NCBI RefSeq assembly: GCF_000524475.1
Contig: NZ_BAVQ01000007.1
Span: 1-64,000 of the forward strand
Length of the DNA stretch: 64,000 bases
Reading direction: 5' to 3'
DNA from: Tomitella biformata AHU 1821
GTDB lineage: Bacteria > Actinomycetota > Actinomycetes > Mycobacteriales > Mycobacteriaceae
In this document: positions 1 to 9,656 of the stretch, one piece after another
Numbering within the stretch: position 1 is the first letter of the stretch
Layout of the letters: each line of letters begins with the position of its first letter
The notes under the pieces: model-generated
Database searches by the model: none
What the model was told of the DNA's origin: nothing
The model's input: only the letters and a program-made list of their open reading frames with translations
Position numbers and translations under genes: made by a program

Positions 1-50
1 GCCTCGGCAGCGGCGAGCGCCGCCTCGATACCAGAATCGATGACGGCCAT
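1..50 (-). CDS. 5' end of an unidentified gene running off the window
   Basis: An ATG at 50-48 on the minus strand is preceded at good spacing by a purine-rich GAGGGGG. It opens a frame reading MAVIDSGIEAALAAAE before the window ends. Sixteen residues are too few to name a family. The gene diverges from sbcD, and the 228 bases between them show no gene. Confidence 0.45.
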   Translation of the reverse strand, partial: MAVIDSGIEAALAAAE

Positions 51-278
51 CTCGCACCCCCTCTGACCAGCGACTTCACCGTCTTTTGGAACTTAAAGCC
101 GACACTACCGCGAGGGTATGACAATCCCGCCAATCCGCTCTGGGCACCTTTGGGACAGCAGCCGGCCGGAGACAGCCGTCCGGGATACTCACAGTCGTGC
201 GTTCGCCGCAGGGCCTACGGCGGCGCGAACGGTCGACGTTCGTCATCAATGTCAGTGCCGTGCTCTACCGTCATCGCC

Positions 279-1421
279 ATGAGGATTTTGCATACGTCGG
301 ACTGGCATATCGGCCGGACGTTCCACGGGGTGGATCTGCAGATGGATCAGGTGCGCGTGCTCGCCGAGATTGCAGCGCTCGTAGAGAGCGAGCAAGTCGA
401 TGTTGTGGTGATTGCCGGTGATGTCTACGACCGTTCGGTGCCGAGTGCGGATGCTGTGCGTGCCTGTAACAGTGCGCTGGTGGCGATCAGAGACGCCGGT
501 GCGATCATCGTCGCGACGTCCGGAAATCATGATTCGCCCGCCAGACTTGGCGCGGGGGCCGATTTCGCGGCGGCTGGGGGGCTGCACCTCTTTACCACCG
601 TGGCCGGAATTGCAGAGCCGGTGCAGTTAGCTGACCAGCACGGATCGGTGCTGTTCTACGGGATTCCGTACCTTGAGCCAGACGTGTGCCGACGGGAAAT
701 GGGCGTGCCAGGCGCGCGTACACATGCGGACGTGCTGACCGCGGCGATGGAGCGAATCCGGCAGCATGCGGCGGCGCAGGAGCCGGGCGTGCGGTCGGTG
801 GTGCTGGCGCACGCATTTGTGGTGGGTGGGGAGTCGACGGGCTCGGAGCGCTCTATCTCGGTGGGTGGTGTCGAGACTGTCGCCGCGGGAGTGTTCTCGG
901 GCGTCGACTACGTCGCATTGGGGCATTTGCATTCGCCACAGGTGATCGATCATCCGGTGCGGTACTCGGGAAGCCCGCTGCCATATTCATTCGGTGAGCG
1001 CACGCACCGCAAAGGCGTGTGGATCGTGGATCTGGCCGCGGATGGGCTGGCAGACGTGCGCCTGGTTGAGCTGACCCCAGTGCGTGGCTTGAGCCAGCTG
1101 ACAGGCACCCTCCCAGAGCTGCTTGCGGACCCAATCCACGAGTCCATCGAGGCGGACTATATTTCTGCGGTCCTGACTGATGATGTGCGGCCGGTAGACG
1201 CGATGCGGAAGTTGCAGGAGCGGTTCCCACATGCGGTCAGGGTCGAATGGGAGCGGCCTGGCGGCAATCCGGAGTTGCGGTACCGAGATCGTGTCCGAGG
1301 GCGCACGGACAGCGAGGTTGTCAGCTCGTTCCTAGCCGATGTGCGGAGCGAGGCCACCGCAGATGAGCTGAAGTTGGTTGAGGACGCGCTGTCCGCGTCG
1401 ATGGCAGAGACGAGGGGCTGA
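279..1421 (+). CDS. sbcD: exonuclease SbcD (Mre11-type nuclease subunit)
   Basis: Nuclease subunit of the SbcCD complex, which opens hairpins and blocked double-strand ends in the cytoplasm. The metallophosphatase motifs are all present: SDWH (residues 7-10), GDVYD (47-51), GNHDS (82-86), then LAHAF and GHLHS further on. The ATG at 279 was chosen because MRILHTSDWHIG is the standard SbcD N-terminus. The frame stays open to 150, but those 43 extra residues look non-coding. No clear Shine-Dalgarno precedes 279, so the mRNA may be leaderless or nearly so. Length is 380 residues, normal for the family. The stop lies two bases before the sbcC start, so the pair is translationally coupled. Confidence 0.95.
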   Translation: MRILHTSDWHIGRTFHGVDLQMDQVRVLAEIAALVESEQVDVVVIAGDVYDRSVPSADAVRACNSALVAIRDAGAIIVATSGNHDSPARLGAGADFAAAGGLHLFTTVAGIAEPVQLADQHGSVLFYGIPYLEPDVCRREMGVPGARTHADVLTAAMERIRQHAAAQEPGVRSVVLAHAFVVGGESTGSERSISVGGVETVAAGVFSGVDYVALGHLHSPQVIDHPVRYSGSPLPYSFGERTHRKGVWIVDLAADGLADVRLVELTPVRGLSQLTGTLPELLADPIHESIEADYISAVLTDDVRPVDAMRKLQERFPHAVRVEWERPGGNPELRYRDRVRGRTDSEVVSSFLADVRSEATADELKLVEDALSASMAETRG

Positions 1422-1423
1422 GC

Positions 1424-4417
1424 ATGCGGTTGCACAAGTTGGAGATCACCGCGTTCGGGGCCTTTGCGGGTACCGAGAAGGTCGATTTCGACGAGTTGGG
1501 CGCAGACGGCTTGTTCCTACTGCATGGGCAAACTGGTGCGGGCAAGACGACGGTGCTCGACGCTGTCGCCTACGCGCTCTACGGCACGGTGCCGGGATCC
1601 AGGCAAAGTGGTAAACGGTTGCATTCCGACCATGCTGCCCGTGATGTACGACCGCAAGTGGTGCTGGAGGCCACGCTCGGCGGACGTGATCTCCGGCTGA
1701 CGCGTAGTCCGGAATTCATGCGACCGAAGCAGCGGGGTGAGGGGTTCACGCTCCAGCAGGCGAGTGGAACGCTCGAATGGCTGGACGGCAGTGGTGAGAA
1801 TCTGAGCAGGCTCAATGACATTGGCGCCGAGGTGTTGCGATTGCTCGGCATGAGCGCGGAGCAGTTCTTTCAAGTGGTTCTGCTCCCGCAGGGAGAGTTC
1901 GCCAGATTCCTCAAGGCGGAGACGAAGGACCGAGCGAAACTCCTAGAGAAGCTGTTCGACACCAGCCGATTCAAGTCCGTTGAGGATTGGTTCGCGGATC
2001 GCAAGAGCGTGAGCGCTGCGGGCCTTGCGCGGCAGCGCCAGGCCATCGACTTGGAGTTGGCAGCCCTGGCGACGGCGGCCGGAGGAGATAACTTCGAGCC
2101 GACCGCAGAGCAGCCGTCCGCGTTGGGCTGGGCGGAGGCGTTGGTTGCTACTTGCGCGGCGGCGGTCGCGGCCTCGGAAGTCGTGCTGACGGCGTCTCGG
2201 GCCACGTCCAACGAGCACGCGAAAAACCTTGCGCGGTTGCAGGGCCAGGCGCGTGCGCAGCAGCGGGCGCGTGATGCCACGGCGCAGCTAGCCGCATACA
2301 CGGCGTCGGCCGCGGAGCGGGTGCTGATGGCGGATGAGGCCGAGATGGCCGGCCGGGCAGAGAAGGTCGAGTGGGCGAACACGGCGTTGACGTCCTCGAC
2401 GAAGTCGTGCGAGGCATTGGTTGGGCAGGTCGCGGTACTCGAGCGTGATCTCGATGGTGATGCCACCGCCGCCCCTAAATTGGCAGTTGCCCGGTCCGAC
2501 CGCGGCGAGCTGAACCGTCCCTCCCTGCTGCACTCTGTTAGAGAGTGGGAGGCGGAGCTGACCCTTCTCGAACAGGCTCGCGGGCTGGAGGACGTAGTCA
2601 CGCGAGATAGCCGGCTCCTCGCGGACACACGCGACAGTATCTCCACACTGACAGCGAAGGCCGATAGGAATAGGACAGAACTAGAAGCGCTTCCGGGGGA
2701 AGTTGCGACCATCGCGGCCAAGGTGGTTGCCGCGCAGGCCGCGAAAAGCGAACTCCCTGGGTTGACCATGATCTGTGACGAGGCCAAGAAGGCGGTGCGC
2801 GCGGCTCAGGACATGGTGCTGGCACAGGCAGAGCAGATCAAGTGCGACACCGCGGTGGCGACTGCGACGACGGCCTATAACGATGCTCGAGACATCGCGT
2901 TGGATCTGCGGGAGCGCCGGCTCAACGGGATGGCGGCAGAGCTTGCCGGCCAGCTGGTTGCGGGCGAGTCCTGTGCGGTGTGCGGCTCCGTCGAACACCC
3001 TGCGCCAGCGATTGCGGCCGACAATCTGGTCACCAAAGAAGCAGAGGACGCCACACAGAAGGTGGTGGTCACGACGTATGACGCGCTGGAGGGAGCTCGC
3101 GCGGCACAGGGTGCTGCGCAGCAGGCGGTGGTCCTGCACACGGCAACTTCCGGTGGGCTCGACCCTGCCTCAGCCAAGCAAGAGCTCGCGAAGGCCACCA
3201 CCAGGTTGGGCGAGGCTGCGGAACTAGCTGGCACCTTGGTCGCGTCAGAGGCGAGGGCGACGACACTGCAGGTGCAGCGCGGGGAGCTGGAGAAGGACCT
3301 GGCCACCTTTGGCACCGACACGGCGCTAGCGGAGCAGAAATACGCACAGCTAGAACTTCACGTCGCCGACACGCAGCGGCAGCTCGTGGAGATTATCGGA
3401 GAGGACGCCAACGTCGCCGCCCGGTCCAGCCGGATCGCGGCGGCCCGTGACCGGGTGTCCGGGTTGGCGGAGCTGCGGGGGAAGGTCGACGCTGCTCGCG
3501 AGGCCGTCGAGAAGGACCAGGCTGTGGTTGCTGAGGCGGTCGCAGCGGCAGCTTTCGACTCGCTGGCCTCCGCATTGGCGGCGGTACGCACTACGGCCCG
3601 CCGTTCAGAGATCGCCACAGCGATCTCCGCCGCGGCCGAAGGCTCTGCGAGTGCTCGGGCGGTGCTCCAAGAACCGGAGGTTGTCGAGGTTGCAGGCCTT
3701 GATCCTGTCGGCGTTGCCGAGGCGGAAGCTGCGGCGGCGAGTGCAGCCGAGGAGTTAGAGCAGGCATTGACCGCGCACGATCAGGCTGATAATCGATCGC
3801 GTGCCGTCCTCGCAAAGTTCCACGGTCTCAAGTCCGAGGTGGCCAACCTGGCACCCATTGAGAAACGCCATGAAAGCCTTTCCGCGCTCGCCGAGGTGAT
3901 GCTGGGAGACGGCCAGAACTCGCGCAGGATGTCCCTCGGGACTTACGTCCTGGCCGCGCGGCTGGAGGAGGTCGCGGTGGTGGCATCACGCCGACTGCGG
4001 GCGATGTCGGGCGGGCGCTTCGAATTCATCCACTCCGACGGCAAGGTCAAGCGAGAGCTCCGCGGGGGGCTCGCGCTGAACATCCTCGACGCCAACACCG
4101 GATCTATCCGGCCAACCAGCACCCTGTCGGGCGGCGAGACCTTCATGGCCTCGTTGTCCCTCGCGCTGGGCCTCGCGGATGTGGTCGCGGAGGAGTCGGG
4201 CGGTATCCAGCTTGAGACGCTCTTTATCGACGAGGGCTTCGGCACCCTGGACGCGGAGGCCCTGGATCTAGTGATGGGTGTCCTTGACGAGTTGCGTGCA
4301 GGCGGGCGTTCAGTGGGCATCGTCAGCCACGTTGCGGAGATGCAGCACCGCATCCCCAACCGATTATTCGTGAAGAAGGGGGAAACGGGCTCGACCCTGC
4401 ACATGCACGAAGGATGA
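1424..4417 (+). CDS. sbcC: exonuclease subunit SbcC (Rad50-type ATPase)
   Basis: SMC-like ATPase partner of SbcD. The N-terminal Walker A GQTGAGKT is at residues 35-42. A long Ala/Glu-rich coiled-coil follows, broken by a zinc-hook CAVC (Cys517 and Cys520) that would dimerise two coils. The C-terminal ABC signature LSGGETF and the Walker B region LFIDEGFGTLD complete the nucleotide-binding head. The protein is 997 residues, usual for actinobacterial SbcC. It starts two bases after sbcD and is followed by a strong hairpin terminator, so sbcDC appears to be a two-gene operon. Confidence 0.95.
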   Translation: MRLHKLEITAFGAFAGTEKVDFDELGADGLFLLHGQTGAGKTTVLDAVAYALYGTVPGSRQSGKRLHSDHAARDVRPQVVLEATLGGRDLRLTRSPEFMRPKQRGEGFTLQQASGTLEWLDGSGENLSRLNDIGAEVLRLLGMSAEQFFQVVLLPQGEFARFLKAETKDRAKLLEKLFDTSRFKSVEDWFADRKSVSAAGLARQRQAIDLELAALATAAGGDNFEPTAEQPSALGWAEALVATCAAAVAASEVVLTASRATSNEHAKNLARLQGQARAQQRARDATAQLAAYTASAAERVLMADEAEMAGRAEKVEWANTALTSSTKSCEALVGQVAVLERDLDGDATAAPKLAVARSDRGELNRPSLLHSVREWEAELTLLEQARGLEDVVTRDSRLLADTRDSISTLTAKADRNRTELEALPGEVATIAAKVVAAQAAKSELPGLTMICDEAKKAVRAAQDMVLAQAEQIKCDTAVATATTAYNDARDIALDLRERRLNGMAAELAGQLVAGESCAVCGSVEHPAPAIAADNLVTKEAEDATQKVVVTTYDALEGARAAQGAAQQAVVLHTATSGGLDPASAKQELAKATTRLGEAAELAGTLVASEARATTLQVQRGELEKDLATFGTDTALAEQKYAQLELHVADTQRQLVEIIGEDANVAARSSRIAAARDRVSGLAELRGKVDAAREAVEKDQAVVAEAVAAAAFDSLASALAAVRTTARRSEIATAISAAAEGSASARAVLQEPEVVEVAGLDPVGVAEAEAAAASAAEELEQALTAHDQADNRSRAVLAKFHGLKSEVANLAPIEKRHESLSALAEVMLGDGQNSRRMSLGTYVLAARLEEVAVVASRRLRAMSGGRFEFIHSDGKVKRELRGGLALNILDANTGSIRPTSTLSGGETFMASLSLALGLADVVAEESGGIQLETLFIDEGFGTLDAEALDLVMGVLDELRAGGRSVGIVSHVAEMQHRIPNRLFVKKGETGSTLHMHEG

Positions 4418-4423
4418 TCGGAA

Positions 4424-4452
4424 GGTCCGCGCCCGCTGGTCGGGCGCGGACC
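4424..4452. terminator. hairpin terminator between convergent sbcC and the AI-2E-type gene
   Basis: A perfect 12-bp inverted repeat (GGTCCGCGCCCG and its complement) with the loop CTGGT lies between two convergent stop codons. There is no long T-tract, as is common for GC-rich actinobacterial terminators. It could serve both strands. Confidence 0.75.
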
Positions 4453-4457
4453 CTAGA

Positions 4458-5717
4458 TCATCGCCGCCAAAACGCGAGCTTGGTGATGACCGATGCGGAG
4501 TCGGGCCGCTCGTCACCTGAGTCGTCGGCATCGCTGTGATGGGCTTCGTCTCGCAATTGGGCAGCCTCGGCGAGTATGGCCTCAGATGGGTGGTCGCCAG
4601 CCTCCGACAGCAGGACGTCGGCGGACCGTTCGGCGATCTGCTCGTCCAAATAGCGGAAGAGGACCGCGATGACGGCTGCGAGAGGAACAGCGAGGAACGC
4701 GCCCACGATGCCCCAGAGGCTGCCGCCGCCGGCGACCGCGAGCAGGACGATGGCGGGGTGCAAGTTCATCGACTTGCTCTGCATCATCGGGCTAAGCACA
4801 TTGCCCTCGACCTGCTGGACCACGAAGATCAGCAACAGCACGAACAGTGCGGTGGTCAACCCATTGCCGACGAGGGCGATGAGCACGGCCAGACCACCGG
4901 CGACGAACGCGCCGACGATGGGGATGAACGCTGCGAAGAACGTGATGACCGCCAGAGCGCCGGCCAGGGGCACACCGAGGAAGAACAGGCCTGCGCCGAT
5001 GAACACCGCGTCGATCAGCGCCACCTGAGCCTGGGTGCGGATGAACCCGCCGAGGGTCTCCCACATGCGGGAAGCGACGGTCTCGAAATGCCGAGCGGCC
5101 GGACTGCCAGTGGTCTGGCGCAGCCAGGGCAGAAACCGGGGCCCGTCCTTGATGAAGAAGAAGACCAAGACCAGAACCAACAAGATGGTGACGATCATGG
5201 ACCCCGCAGTGCTGACGCCACTGAACACGCCCGACGCCACCATCGTGGCGCTCGATTGCAACTTGCCGGTCAGGGACTGAATGGCCTGATCGATCTGCTC
5301 CGGATGGACGTTGAGCGGTGGCCCGGTGATCCACTCCTGCACCTTGTGGAGCCCCTCGACAGCCTTGTTAGCCAGTTCGCTGGACTGGTTCACGACCGAG
5401 GGCGCGATGGCCGCGATCACGCCAGCGAGCACCGCGAGGAAGCCGATCATGGTTAGGCCGGCGGCTAGGGCGGGGGGCACGCGTTTACGTTGCATCCAGC
5501 CGGCGATCGGCCACAGCACCGTGGACAGCACGATGGCCAGCAGGATCGGCAGCACCACAACCCACGCCTTGGAGACGACGATATCGAGCACCCAGATGGC
5601 GCCGACGATAAGGATCAGCCGCAGACTCCACTCTGAGAGCCATCGCCCGCCTGCTCCGATCACTTCGCCGCGGGCCCGCCGAACGGGTCCGCTGATGTCC
5701 TCTGGGATCTGGTGCAT
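4458..5717 (-). CDS. AI-2E family transporter (PerM/UPF0118)
   Basis: Polytopic membrane protein of the AI-2E/PerM family. Some relatives export autoinducer-2 and others act as Na+/H+ antiporters, so the substrate cannot be read from sequence. It has an amphipathic N-terminus, then paired hydrophobic helices (WVLDIVVSKAWVVVLPILL and the next segment), a soluble middle loop, and a hydrophobic C-terminal half ending in an acidic Asp/Glu-rich tail. I chose the ATG at 5717 (MHQIPED) because AAGGA sits six bases upstream. In-frame ATGs at 5723 and 5783 are also possible. Confidence 0.85.
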   Translation of the reverse strand: MHQIPEDISGPVRRARGEVIGAGGRWLSEWSLRLILIVGAIWVLDIVVSKAWVVVLPILLAIVLSTVLWPIAGWMQRKRVPPALAAGLTMIGFLAVLAGVIAAIAPSVVNQSSELANKAVEGLHKVQEWITGPPLNVHPEQIDQAIQSLTGKLQSSATMVASGVFSGVSTAGSMIVTILLVLVLVFFFIKDGPRFLPWLRQTTGSPAARHFETVASRMWETLGGFIRTQAQVALIDAVFIGAGLFFLGVPLAGALAVITFFAAFIPIVGAFVAGGLAVLIALVGNGLTTALFVLLLIFVVQQVEGNVLSPMMQSKSMNLHPAIVLLAVAGGGSLWGIVGAFLAVPLAAVIAVLFRYLDEQIAERSADVLLSEAGDHPSEAILAEAAQLRDEAHHSDADDSGDERPDSASVITKLAFWRR

Positions 5718-5844
5718 CGCCATCCTTGTGTGTGGAGAAGGTGAATTTAGCCCAATGATCGCAGAGGCGAACACAGTTCGCACTGTCGACGGTCATTGGG
5801 GGTCCCGGGTGAGCGCAGTGCGCGGTCGGCAGCGGCGCCGGAGT

Positions 5845-7422
5845 CTAGAAGTGCTCGGCGCTGGCCCGCTCCCAGTCCCGGCGCCAGGTGGACGGCGGAT
5901 CGTTGACCAGGGCATTTTGAGGTAGCCACTCGTGCAGCTCCGCATATGTGGCTGTGCGGTGGACCGCAACCCGTCGGTTGAGCATGGCGGGAGTCAACTC
6001 GTCGAAACTGCCGAGCCCCATCGACGCGACGATCTGCCGGGCGCTTGCCACGGTCGAGCGCTGCAGGTTGTAGACGCGGCTCGCCTTGTCCGGCACATCG
6101 AGAGCGCGAGCACGACGCGGGTCCTGGGTTGTGACGCCGACCGGGCAGCGGTTGGTGTGGCAGCGCTGGGCCTGGATGCAGCCGACGGCGAACATCATCG
6201 CGCGGGCGGCCAGGGTGAAATCGGCTCCCTGGGCAATCCGCTTGACGATATCGCTCCCGATAGCGACCTTGCCGGAGGCCCCAACCTTGATGTGTTTGCG
6301 CAGGCCCGTGCCCACCAGGGCATTGTGGACCAGCATCAGGCCCTCGGTGAGCGGCATCCCCACGTGGTCCTCGAACTCCAAAGGGGCTGCGCCGGTGCCG
6401 CCCTCGGCGCCGTCAACGATGATGAAGTCTGGGCTGATCCCGGTGGCGCGGATGGCCTTGCAAATGCCGAGGAACTCCCGCCGTGCGCCCACACAGAGTT
6501 TGAAGCCGACGGGCTTGCCGCCGGAGAGCCTGCGCAGTTCGGCGATGAACTCGCAGAGCTCCCGCGGGGTGCCGAACGCGCTATGCGACGGGGGAGAGAC
6601 GACAGTTTGGCCGACGGGGACGCCGCGCGTCTCCGCGATCTCGGGGCTGACCTTCGGGCCGGGCAGGACCCCGCCGAGACCCGGCTTGGCACCCTGCGAG
6701 ATCTTGATAGAGACACATTTAACCTGTGCCAGCTGGGCTTTCGCGGTGAACAGATCCGGATCGAAATGGCCGTCTGCGGTGCGACAACCGAAGTAGCCGG
6801 ACCCGATTTCCCAGATGAGGTCGCCGCCGTGTTTGAGGTGGTAAGGGCTGATTCCCCCCTCCCCGGTGTCATGCGCGAAGCCTCCGCGCGCCGCTCCGCT
6901 GTTGAGCGCTTCGATCGCATTGCCAGACAGGGCGCCAAAGCTCATGGCGGAGACGTTGTAGAGGGCCATGTCGTAGGGCTGAAGGCAATCGGGTCCGCCG
7001 ATGCGGACTCGGGGGATGGCCTCGGGCGCTGCGCGGGCCAGCAGGGAATGCCGGAAGAATTCATATCCGACGGCGTTGACATCGCGCTCCGTGCCGAAAG
7101 GCTCCACATCTTTCAAGCCCTTGGCGCGCTCATAGACGGTGTCGCGTGTCTCACGGTCGAACGGGGTGCCGTCGGTGTTGCGCTCAATGAAGTACTGCCC
7201 GATCTCGGGGCGGATCGACTCGAGCAGGAACCGCGCATGCCCCAGCACGGGATAGTTGCGGAGGATGCTGTGTCTGCGCTGGAGCAGATCGTGGGCGCCG
7301 ACAATGGCGAACGCGCACAGAGGCGCTGCGAACAGCAGCCACCACGGCGAGACCACGAACGCCAGGACCAGGGTGACAATCGTGCCCAGCCACACTGCCG
7401 CGACAGCTAGCCACCGGATCAT
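5845..7422 (-). CDS. FMN-binding glutamate-synthase-family protein with N-terminal membrane anchor
   Basis: Resembles the central/FMN domain of the large glutamate synthase subunit (GltB), but as a free-standing 525-residue protein. Two hydrophobic helices span residues 1-45, which would tether it to the membrane. The (beta/alpha)8 FMN domain follows, with SMSFGALSG, NTGEGG-like (HDTGEGGIS), VKCVSIKISQGAKPG and VDGAEGGTGAAP. A cysteine-rich CHTNRCPVGV segment near residues 440-450 is typical of the Fe-S cluster site. The glutaminase and FAD domains of full GltB/GltD are absent, so the physiological reaction is unknown. AGGAGG precedes the start at good spacing. Confidence 0.85.
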   Translation of the reverse strand: MIRWLAVAAVWLGTIVTLVLAFVVSPWWLLFAAPLCAFAIVGAHDLLQRRHSILRNYPVLGHARFLLESIRPEIGQYFIERNTDGTPFDRETRDTVYERAKGLKDVEPFGTERDVNAVGYEFFRHSLLARAAPEAIPRVRIGGPDCLQPYDMALYNVSAMSFGALSGNAIEALNSGAARGGFAHDTGEGGISPYHLKHGGDLIWEIGSGYFGCRTADGHFDPDLFTAKAQLAQVKCVSIKISQGAKPGLGGVLPGPKVSPEIAETRGVPVGQTVVSPPSHSAFGTPRELCEFIAELRRLSGGKPVGFKLCVGARREFLGICKAIRATGISPDFIIVDGAEGGTGAAPLEFEDHVGMPLTEGLMLVHNALVGTGLRKHIKVGASGKVAIGSDIVKRIAQGADFTLAARAMMFAVGCIQAQRCHTNRCPVGVTTQDPRRARALDVPDKASRVYNLQRSTVASARQIVASMGLGSFDELTPAMLNRRVAVHRTATYAELHEWLPQNALVNDPPSTWRRDWERASAEHF

Positions 7423-7568
7423 CGCGAACCTCCTGGATTGGGATGGTTCCAGGCTCTCACGCTGACGCGGTTCACATGGCGAGATGGGGCGGTGCCACCA
7501 GTGGTTGGCGAGGATCCGCCCACGAAAGTGGGGCGCGTCGAAGGGTGGGCCTCACGCCGCGAAGGCCA

Positions 7569-7602
7569 CTAGGTTAGCCTTCCCAAAGTTAGGTTTACCT
7601 AT
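7569..7602 (+). promoter_or_regulatory. two overlapping DtxR/IdeR-type iron boxes
   Basis: Compared by eye with the 19-bp DtxR/IdeR consensus (TTAGGTTAGGCTAACCTAA), positions 7569-7587 match at 14 of 19 and 7584-7602 at 13 of 19. They form a tandem pair offset by 15 bases. They end just before the GAGGAGGA ribosome-binding site (7603-7610) of the siderophore-binding lipoprotein. The expected effect is repression of the importer operon when iron is plentiful. Confidence 0.7.
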
Positions 7603-7613
7603 GAGGAGGATTC

Positions 7614-8582
7614 ATGCGTCGCACTCCGGCTTCACGCCGTTGGCTCACCGCGCTCATCGCGCCGGTCGTCTTGGGACTCGCCGCCTGTGGCACGTCGGAT
7701 GCCGGCAGCGCGGACGACAAGTCGGCAGGGGCCGAGATCGAGACTGTCAGCATCACTCATGCGCAAGGCAGCCAAACTTTCGATCGCGTGCCCAGCAAGG
7801 TCTTGGTCTTCGACTCGGGCGCGCTGGTCACCTTGAACGACCTCGGGGTGGAGATCGCCGGGGTGCCGGAGTTGAACTCGCTGCCAGAAAACCTCAGCAA
7901 GTTCGGCACCGACCAGTACGAGAAGGTCGGCACCCTCAAGGAGCCCGACTTCGAGAAGGTCAACGCATTGGCTCCGGACCTGATCATCATCGGCGGGCGT
8001 TCCGCCACTGCGTATGACGAGCTGTCGAAGATCGCCCCGACCATCGATGTCACGGTCGACAACGGCGATTTCCTGGCGAGCTTCCGCGATCGCACCGAGT
8101 CTCTGGGAAAGATCTTCGACAAGCAGGACGAGGTGGCGCAGCGACTCGACGCGCTGGACGTACAGAGCGAAACCGTGGCCGCGCTGGCCGCGGAGCGCGA
8201 TGAGACCGGACTGATCGTGCTCACCACCGGCGGCAAGATCAGCGCGTATGGCCCGGGTTCGCGCTTCGGCATCATCCACGACCCGCTGGGCGTGCAGCCG
8301 GCCTCGGCGAACCTGTCCGTGGAGACCCACGGCGACTCCATCTCCTCGGAGTTCATCGCCGAGTCCAACCCCGACATCCTCTATGTGGTCGACCGCGATG
8401 CCGCGATCGGCGAGGAGGGCAAGGCCGCGGGCAGCGTGCTGGACAACGACCTCGTCGATCGGACGTCCGCCGCCAAGAACGGACGCATCGTGTTCCTCGA
8501 CCCGTTCACCTGGTACATCGCGCCGACCGGGCTCAGCTCGGTTGAGGCCATGGTCCAGACCGTGGGAGACAGCCTGCAGTGA
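7614..8582 (+). CDS. siderophore-binding lipoprotein (FatB/CeuE/YclQ-type)
   Basis: Extracytoplasmic substrate-binding protein of an iron-siderophore ABC importer. It has a lipoprotein signal: a twin-Arg-containing n-region, a hydrophobic core and the lipobox LAAC with Cys25 as lipidation site. The mature part has the TroA/FatB fold: VLVFDSGALVTLNDLG, the tether VNALAPDLIIIGGRS, and a C-terminal lobe ending near FTWYIAPTGLSSVEAMV. Such receptors usually bind catecholate or petrobactin-like siderophores, but this one could use a xenosiderophore. It is the first gene of a four-gene operon under iron boxes, and its TGA overlaps the next ATG. Confidence 0.88.
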   Translation: MRRTPASRRWLTALIAPVVLGLAACGTSDAGSADDKSAGAEIETVSITHAQGSQTFDRVPSKVLVFDSGALVTLNDLGVEIAGVPELNSLPENLSKFGTDQYEKVGTLKEPDFEKVNALAPDLIIIGGRSATAYDELSKIAPTIDVTVDNGDFLASFRDRTESLGKIFDKQDEVAQRLDALDVQSETVAALAAERDETGLIVLTTGGKISAYGPGSRFGIIHDPLGVQPASANLSVETHGDSISSEFIAESNPDILYVVDRDAAIGEEGKAAGSVLDNDLVDRTSAAKNGRIVFLDPFTWYIAPTGLSSVEAMVQTVGDSLQ

Positions 8583-9655
8583 TGCGCCCTGGCCCCAGCC
8601 CCGTCACCACGACGCTGAATCCGGAACCTCGGGAGGACTGCCCCGAGGAGAAGCCCGACGCTGAACGACGCGAACTTCAGCGCTCCAGCGCTATCCGGCC
8701 TTGGCATCTCGTGGTGGCGGGGCTGGTGCTGTTGGCGGGCTCGATCGCGTCGCTCTTCGTCGGTGTCAGCGCGATCAGCCCCGCAGACCTCCTGCGACTC
8801 AGTGACGACCAGGTGCAGGTGCTGCTCATCTCGCGGGTGCCGCGACTGGTGGCGATCCTGCTGGCCGGCACCGCCCTCAGCGTGGCCGGGCTGATCATGA
8901 TGCACCTGGCCCGCAACAGGTTCGTCACGCCGTCCACAGCCGGCACCGCAGAGTCCGCCGGGCTGGGCATCCTGGTCGCGACGATGTTCTTCGGCTCCGA
9001 GTCGATCATGGCAAAAATGCTCATCGCCGTGGTGTTCGCGATACTGGGCACGCTGATATTCCTGCAAATCCTCAAGCGGCTCAGCTTCCAAGACATGATC
9101 GTGGTGCCGCTGGTGGGCATCATGTTCGGTGGGGTGATCACCGCCGTCACCACCTTCTTCGCCTACCGCGCGGACCTGCTCCAGACGCTGTCGACCTGGA
9201 CGTCGGGCGACTTCTCCGGCGTGCTGGCCGGACGCTACGAGCTGCTGTGGGTCGCGGGCGGGCTCACCGTCATCGGCTATCTCTACGCGGACCGGTTCAC
9301 GGTCGCGGGCATGGGGGAGAGCTTCGCCATCAACCTGGGCATCTCCTACAACCGCGTCATCAACCTGGGGCTGTTGCTCGTCGCGGTGATGACTGCGGTG
9401 ACCGTGGTGACCGTCGGCGATATCCCGTTCCTCGGTCTGATCGTGCCGAACCTCGTCTGCATGGCGCTGGGCGACAATCTGCGCCGGGTGCTGCCGATCA
9501 CGGCCCTGGCTGGCGCCTTCGTCGTGCTGATCTGCGATGTCATCGGGCGCATCATCCGATTCCCCTACGAGATCCCGGTTGGCACCGTCGTCGGCGTGCT
9601 CGGAAGCGCCATCTTCATCGTGCTCATCCTGCGTACCCGTTCTAAGGCTGCGTGA
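8582..9655 (+). CDS. siderophore ABC importer permease 1 (FecCD family)
   Basis: Integral membrane permease of the FecCD/BtuC family. After a charged N-terminal tail of about 40 residues come roughly nine hydrophobic segments. The family signature STAGTAESAGLG lies in the first third, and the coupling region VTVVTVGDIPFLGLIVPNLV is near the C-terminus. The ATG overlaps the preceding stop (TGATG). A GTG three bases earlier is an alternative start. It should pair with the next gene to form the channel. Confidence 0.88.
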   Translation: MRPGPSPVTTTLNPEPREDCPEEKPDAERRELQRSSAIRPWHLVVAGLVLLAGSIASLFVGVSAISPADLLRLSDDQVQVLLISRVPRLVAILLAGTALSVAGLIMMHLARNRFVTPSTAGTAESAGLGILVATMFFGSESIMAKMLIAVVFAILGTLIFLQILKRLSFQDMIVVPLVGIMFGGVITAVTTFFAYRADLLQTLSTWTSGDFSGVLAGRYELLWVAGGLTVIGYLYADRFTVAGMGESFAINLGISYNRVINLGLLLVAVMTAVTVVTVGDIPFLGLIVPNLVCMALGDNLRRVLPITALAGAFVVLICDVIGRIIRFPYEIPVGTVVGVLGSAIFIVLILRTRSKAA

Positions 9656-9656
9656 G

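Noticed and set aside
4536-5456. A 306-codon plus-strand frame opposite the AI-2E-type gene.
   Set aside because: No domain or membrane pattern; the minus strand encodes a conserved polytopic transporter with RBS.
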